A stretch of DNA of 21,956 nucleotides. It comes from Clostridiaceae bacterium. Lineage in GTDB: Bacteria; Bacillota; Clostridia; Oscillospirales; Acutalibacteraceae. Location of the stretch: assembly GCA_904501705.1 (NCBI GenBank), contig CAJGCA010000027.1:1-21956 (forward strand). Direction: 5' to 3'. A program made the translations under genes and the position numbers. The notes below the pieces were generated by a model. The model made no database searches and had not been told where the DNA came from. It worked only from the letters and a program-made list of their open reading frames with translations. Below are positions 20,989-21,956 of the stretch, piece after piece (the stretch's first letter is position 1; each line of letters opens with the position of its first letter).

Positions 20989-21956
20989 ATGCGCAAATGG
21001 TTTTTCGCGCTTTATAGCGCGATTTTTGTGGCTTGTGCGGGCGTGATGGGCGCGGTTGGTTATGCTACCTATGCATTGCCCGATACCTATACCGTCACCG
21101 AGGGTGAGGCAGTGGACGTGGGCGAAGGCTTTACCGTGCGCGCGGCAGCGGTGACGGTCGGGGCACGAGAGCAAACCACGGCGACGAACGAGCAGACGGC
21201 GGTCGGGGAGTACCGCGCACCGCTGAATTTGTTCGGATTTATTCCGCTTAAGGAAGTGACGGTGTCGGTCGTGGACGTGCCCGTGGTGACGGTATGCGGT
21301 ACGCCGTTCGGCATTAAACTCTACACCGACGGAGTGTTGATCGTCGGGATGTCGGATGTACAGACCGCCGCGGGCGGGGTCAATCCCGCGGCAGCGGCGG
21401 GCATCCGCATCGGGGATACCATTCTGTCCATCAACGGCACGGAGGTGACGACCAACGAGGAGGTCGCCGCCTGCATCAACGCCTGCGGCGGTCGCGCGGT
21501 GACACTGCGCATCCGCCGCGACGGGGTGGAGTTTGACGCGTCCTTCACCCCTGCGCGACCCGCCGATGGCGAGGGCTATCGCGCGGGGCTGTGGGTGCGG
21601 GACAGCACCGCGGGAATCGGGATGCTGACGTTTTATGATTCGAGCGGAGCGTTCGCGGGACTGGGGCATCCCGTGTGCGACAGCGACACGGGACAGATGC
21701 TGTCGGTGTCTACGGGGGAGATCGTGCCCGCGCGCATACGGGATGTGGAGAAGAGCGTCAAGGGCACACCCGGGGAGCTGTGCGGCTATTTTGAAAAAGG
21801 CACGCTCGGGCGACTGGCGATCAACGCCGCCGATGGGGTGTACGGCACGCTGACCAATGCGCCCGATCAGGGCGTGCGGATGCCGATGGCGATGAAGCAG
21901 GAGGTCAAAGAGGGCGCGGCGCAGGTGCTGACCACCGTGGACGGCACCGAGCCCGC
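20989..21956 (+). CDS. spoIVB: SpoIVB peptidase, stage IV sporulation protein B, 3' partial
   Basis: The frame is open from ATG 20989 to the window end (322 residues visible; the family has about 400-430). GAGGAGG lies upstream. Residues about 5-26 are a signal anchor. A PDZ domain covers about 112-180 (VLIVGMSDV, AAAAGIRIGDTILSINGTEV). The S55 serine protease domain follows: GIGMLTFYDSSGAFAGLGHPV, with catalytic His227 in LGHPV, and then GTPGELCGYF. The catalytic serine is expected downstream, outside the window. SpoIVB is secreted by the forespore and cleaves SpoIVFA, which lets SpoIVFB activate sigma-K in the mother cell. In many Clostridia spo0A is the next gene, which could be tested in the adjoining sequence. 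This gene marks the host as a likely spore former. Confidence 0.93.
   Translation, partial: MRKWFFALYSAIFVACAGVMGAVGYATYALPDTYTVTEGEAVDVGEGFTVRAAAVTVGAREQTTATNEQTAVGEYRAPLNLFGFIPLKEVTVSVVDVPVVTVCGTPFGIKLYTDGVLIVGMSDVQTAAGGVNPAAAAGIRIGDTILSINGTEVTTNEEVAACINACGGRAVTLRIRRDGVEFDASFTPARPADGEGYRAGLWVRDSTAGIGMLTFYDSSGAFAGLGHPVCDSDTGQMLSVSTGEIVPARIRDVEKSVKGTPGELCGYFEKGTLGRLAINAADGVYGTLTNAPDQGVRMPMAMKQEVKEGAAQVLTTVDGTEP

Noticed and set aside
1..21956. CRISPR arrays, tRNA or rRNA genes
   Set aside because: No regularly spaced repeats and no cloverleaf or rRNA landmarks were noticed on either strand.

Overview
The window looks like a chromosomal segment of an endospore-forming, fairly GC-rich member of the Clostridia. 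The grounds are a 3'-partial spoIVB (forespore signalling protease), a Gram-positive style lexA with GAAC-N4-GTTY operators, a lysine riboswitch ahead of dapA-lysA, AGGAGG-type ribosome binding sites, and several sigma-A promoters with an extended -10 (TGGTAnnnT). No rRNA, tRNA or CRISPR array was seen.

Layout. 1-952: the end of a conserved small clostridial protein and an HdeD/DUF308 membrane protein. 1003-2274 (minus): a PlsC-like acyltransferase with a zinc ribbon. 2400-3933: an operon of a membrane-anchored alpha/beta hydrolase and inorganic pyrophosphatase, ending in a perfect palindromic terminator. 3918-7841: a foreign block, nearly all on the minus strand and more AT-rich than its surroundings. 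7921-9279: an NSS amino-acid transporter. 9301-11864: promoter, lysine riboswitch, dapA and lysA. 11924-14774: a family 2 glycoside hydrolase and a Na/phosphate symporter-like protein. 14782-15917 (minus): lexA and a DUF523/TudS-like gene, translationally coupled, behind an SOS-type control region. 16032-16170: a candidate small RNA. 16265-17440: a membrane-anchored protein with a duplicated domain. 17489-20506 (minus): a MacB-like ABC transporter with a very large ectodomain. 20689-20844: a 51-residue membrane peptide behind a strong promoter. 20989-end: spoIVB.

The most interesting part is the block at 3918-7841. A 16-bp direct repeat, AAACGCACCGCTTTTT, bounds it on both sides; the left copy is the 3' arm of the pyrophosphatase terminator. 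Read along the minus strand it encodes a small ssDNA-binding-like protein, an HUH rolling-circle Rep, a 55-residue coat-like membrane peptide, a short secreted protein, a 60-residue membrane protein, a broken SprT-like metalloprotease, a hairpin-rich non-coding stretch, and an IS30-family transposase with an in-frame amber codon. Gene order and the small membrane proteins match cryptic inoviruses (filamentous phages) of gut Firmicutes. The Zot/pI assembly ATPase is missing, and the SprT fragment sits where it would be expected. I read the block as a degenerate or satellite filamentous prophage, possibly integrated by its own IS30-type transposase.

The host genes are mostly housekeeping: lysine/DAP synthesis under lysine feedback, SOS control, phosphate metabolism, and sporulation. 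The prophage lies between a terminator and the next promoter, so it disturbs no host gene.
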